From assembly GCA_958448375.1 (NCBI GenBank), contig CAUDDU010000047.1:1-7088 (forward strand): a stretch of DNA of 7,088 nucleotides, written 5' to 3'. Made by a program: the position numbers and the translations under genes. Under the pieces are notes generated by a model, which ran no database searches, was not told where the DNA came from, and saw only the letters and a list, made by a program, of their open reading frames with translations. Below are positions 6,409-7,088 of the stretch, in pieces. Position 1 is the stretch's first letter. Each line of letters starts with the position of its first letter. The DNA comes from an uncultured Collinsella sp. (GTDB taxonomy: Bacteria > Actinomycetota > Coriobacteriia > Coriobacteriales > Coriobacteriaceae).

Positions 6409-6764
6409 CCGCGGTCTCGTCCTACATCGCCTACGCGCGGGCACTCAATAGGCTGGGTTGGACGCCGGCCGAGTTTGTGGTGGCGGAGTCGTTTGTCGTG
6501 CGCCTGCGCGGCATGCTGGGACGGCGTCCGGTCGCCGCCAACGGCCTGTCGCTCGTCATGGCGTTTCCACGCTGCTCTTCGGTCCATACGTGTTTTATGG
6601 CCTATCCCATCGACATCGCCTTCATCGATCGCGACGGCAATATCCTCGCGCGCTACGAAAACGTTCGTCCTTGGCGCATGTGCTCCTGCCTCGGCGCCTG
6701 GGCCGTACTAGAGCGTCCTTCAATCATTGTTTCGACTCCTGCTCTCCAACGCGTGCCGGCTTAA
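6405..6764 (+). CDS. DUF192 family protein
   Basis: 119-aa protein matching the DUF192 pattern: V-x-x-x-x-R-x-R-G-M-L-G-R (28-40), then a G-L-S-L-V-M-A-F strand, then S-V-H-T-C-F-M-A-Y-P-I-D-I-A-F-I-D-R-D-G (59-78), where most family members have H-T-x-x-M-x-x-P-x-D-x-x-F-x-D. No signal peptide or membrane helix is seen, so this copy is probably cytoplasmic, whereas many DUF192 proteins are exported. GTG 6405 is preferred because it overlaps the tadE stop as GTGA and follows GGGGGTGG (6393-6400). ATG 6384 is the alternative and adds seven residues. Cys residues lie at 57, 63, 93 and 95 (a C-S-C pair). DUF192 genes occur near Tad loci in actinobacteria as I recall it; the molecular role of the family is unclear. 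It is the last gene of the operon by spacing. Confidence 0.85.
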   Translation: MTAVSSYIAYARALNRLGWTPAEFVVAESFVVRLRGMLGRRPVAANGLSLVMAFPRCSSVHTCFMAYPIDIAFIDRDGNILARYENVRPWRMCSCLGAWAVLERPSIIVSTPALQRVPA

Positions 6765-6767
6765 GAA

Positions 6768-6796
6768 TTGGCGACAGTGGACTTTCGTCATACGAA
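6768..6796 (+). promoter_or_regulatory. Possible promoter of the small toxin-like gene
   Basis: TTGGCG (6768-6773, 4/6 to TTGACA) and TACGAA (6791-6796, 3/6 to TATAAT) are separated by 17 nt. This would start transcription near 6803, just ahead of the ribosome site GGAGGAG at 6809-6815. The match is weak. It is favoured only because it places the ribosome site on the message and the inverted repeat at 6783-6797 over the -10 region. Confidence 0.3.
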
Positions 6797-6797
6797 A
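6783..6797. promoter_or_regulatory. Perfect inverted repeat, candidate operator
   Basis: TTTCGT (6783-6788) and ACGAAA (6792-6797) are exact reverse complements around CAT. The repeat lies in the 58-nt gap between the DUF192 gene and the toxin-like gene, overlapping the possible -10 element. Toxin-antitoxin modules are usually autoregulated by binding of the antitoxin or complex to such palindromes. The loop is only 3 nt and no T-run follows, so a terminator is unlikely. Confidence 0.45.
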
Positions 6798-6822
6798 TTG
6801 GGTAAGATGGAGGAGAAGATGC

Positions 6823-7088
6823 ATGGATGTTGAGATCCATCCCAACGCTAAAAAGCACCTGACGGAAAAGCAGGTGCTTAGCGCTTGGCTTGCGGTTACT
6901 GAGTGCATTCGTCGCGAGCCGAAGGACGAGCCGCCGAGATGGCTTGCAATTGGATGGCTCTCAGACGGACGAAGCGTGGAGCTTGTCGCGGTCGAGCTTG
7001 TCCGTGGGTGGCTTATCATTCATGCCTTGTCTCCAGTCCAGAAGAAATTTTGGCAGGAGATTGAACAGGCTCGGCAAAGGGGTCGATG
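6823..7088 (+). CDS. Small toxin-like protein (possible BrnT-like toxin), 3' edge at window end
   Basis: 88 codons are visible. ATG 6823 follows GGAGGAG (6809-6815) at 7-nt spacing; an ATG at 6819 in another frame stops within five codons. The protein reads MDVEIHPNAKKHLTEKQVLSAW, then a basic/acidic stretch, then R-W-L-A-I-G-W-L (39-46), D-G-R-S-V-E-L-V-A-V (48-57), W-L-I-I-H-A (63-68) and a helical tail. This helix then beta-strand plan with an H-A-x-x-P turn resembles small BrnT-like toxins (RelE-type fold) found in bifidobacteria and coriobacteria, from memory. The last bases, CGATG, would give an ATGA overlap of stop and next start if the following base is A, as expected for a partner antitoxin gene. 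Local GC is lower than in the Tad operon (about 42% over 6781-6840, 53% over 6841-6900). It could instead be an orphan unknown protein. Confidence 0.6.
   Translation, partial: MDVEIHPNAKKHLTEKQVLSAWLAVTECIRREPKDEPPRWLAIGWLSDGRSVELVAVELVRGWLIIHALSPVQKKFWQEIEQARQRGR
6842..6888 (+). repeat. Long interrupted hairpin inside the 5' part of the toxin-like gene
   Basis: The inner stem AAGCACCTG (6853-6861) pairs perfectly with CAGGTGCTT (6871-6879) over a 9-nt loop. An outer stem pairs CCAACGCT (6842-6849) with AGCGCTTGG (6880-6888), with an AAA bulge on the left and one bulged C on the right. The total is 17 bp. It covers codons 7-22 of the toxin-like gene. No T-tract follows, so it is not a normal terminator. 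Confidence 0.6.

Larger units (their letters stand above)
1..6764 (+). other. Tad (Flp) pilus operon, downstream part
   Basis: Ten same-strand genes run without a usable gap: overlaps of 28 nt (tadA/tadB), 4 nt (tadB/tadC), 37 nt (flp/unknown), 1 or 65 nt (second flp-like/tadE), 29 nt (tadE/large Tad), 1 nt and 4 nt, with gaps of only 10 nt before flp and 1 nt before the second Flp-like gene. No internal terminator or convincing promoter is visible. Upstream Tad genes (TadZ-like, rest of TadA) would lie to the left. No prepilin peptidase (TadV/CpaA) and no secretin occur in the window; absence of a secretin is expected in a monoderm. Confidence 0.85.

Noticed and set aside
6803..6808. TAAGAT as a -10 element
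   Set aside because: Transcription would then start around 6815, after or within the ribosome site GGAGGAG, and no -35 match lies at the right distance.
6853..6879. Hairpin in the toxin-like gene as the terminator of the Tad operon
   Set aside because: There is no run of T after the stem and it lies within a coding frame with a strong ribosome site.

Overview
The window is a stretch of about 62-65% GC DNA (falling to about 53% in places) with Shine-Dalgarno sites of the GGAGG type. It carries the downstream part of a Tad (tight adherence, type IVb / Flp) pilus operon, followed at its right edge by the start of what looks like a toxin-antitoxin module. The pilin and TadE-like sequences (signals of the form E-[ED]-x-A-Q-x-T-x-E), the short TadB and TadC proteins and the high GC suggest an actinobacterium, most likely a gut Coriobacteriia such as Collinsella or a relative. 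That placement comes from remembered sequence style, not from a search.

Layout, all on the plus strand: (1) 1-807, C-terminal part of the TadA/CpaF secretion ATPase, cut by the window start; (2) 780-1706 TadB and (3) 1703-2344 TadC, the two inner-membrane platform proteins; (4) 2355-2588, the Flp major prepilin; (5) 2552-3115, a single-span membrane protein of unknown function; (6) 3117-3335, a second, very short Flp-like prepilin; (7) about 3271/3331-3807, a TadE-like pseudopilin with a problematic start codon; (8) 3779-5932, a 717-residue protein with a TadE/G-like N-terminal membrane helix and a large external part; (9) 5932-6408, a second TadE-like pseudopilin; (10) 6405-6764, a DUF192 protein. 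Every junction but two is an overlap (4 nt, 1 nt, or 28-65 nt). The two gaps are 10 nt and 1 nt, so this is one translationally coupled operon with no room for internal terminators. After a 58-nt gap that holds a perfect 6-bp-arm inverted repeat, a small ORF (6823 to beyond the end) resembles small BrnT-like toxins and probably overlaps a partner gene just outside the window.

How the parts work together: the hexameric ATPase drives the TadB/TadC platform, which extracts processed Flp pilin from the membrane into a fibre. The TadE-like and Tad/TadG-like proteins are expected to act as pseudopilins or minor pilins that prime, anchor or tip the fibre. A prepilin peptidase (TadV/CpaA) must be encoded elsewhere; four proteins here share its apparent cleavage motif (A|Q-x-T-x-E). 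The most noteworthy points are the set of four prepilin-like substrates, the hairpins flanking the flp cistron, the apparent ATT start (or long leader) of the first TadE gene, the low-GC cysteine-containing central segment of the large surface protein, and the candidate toxin gene with its operator-like palindrome and a long internal hairpin.
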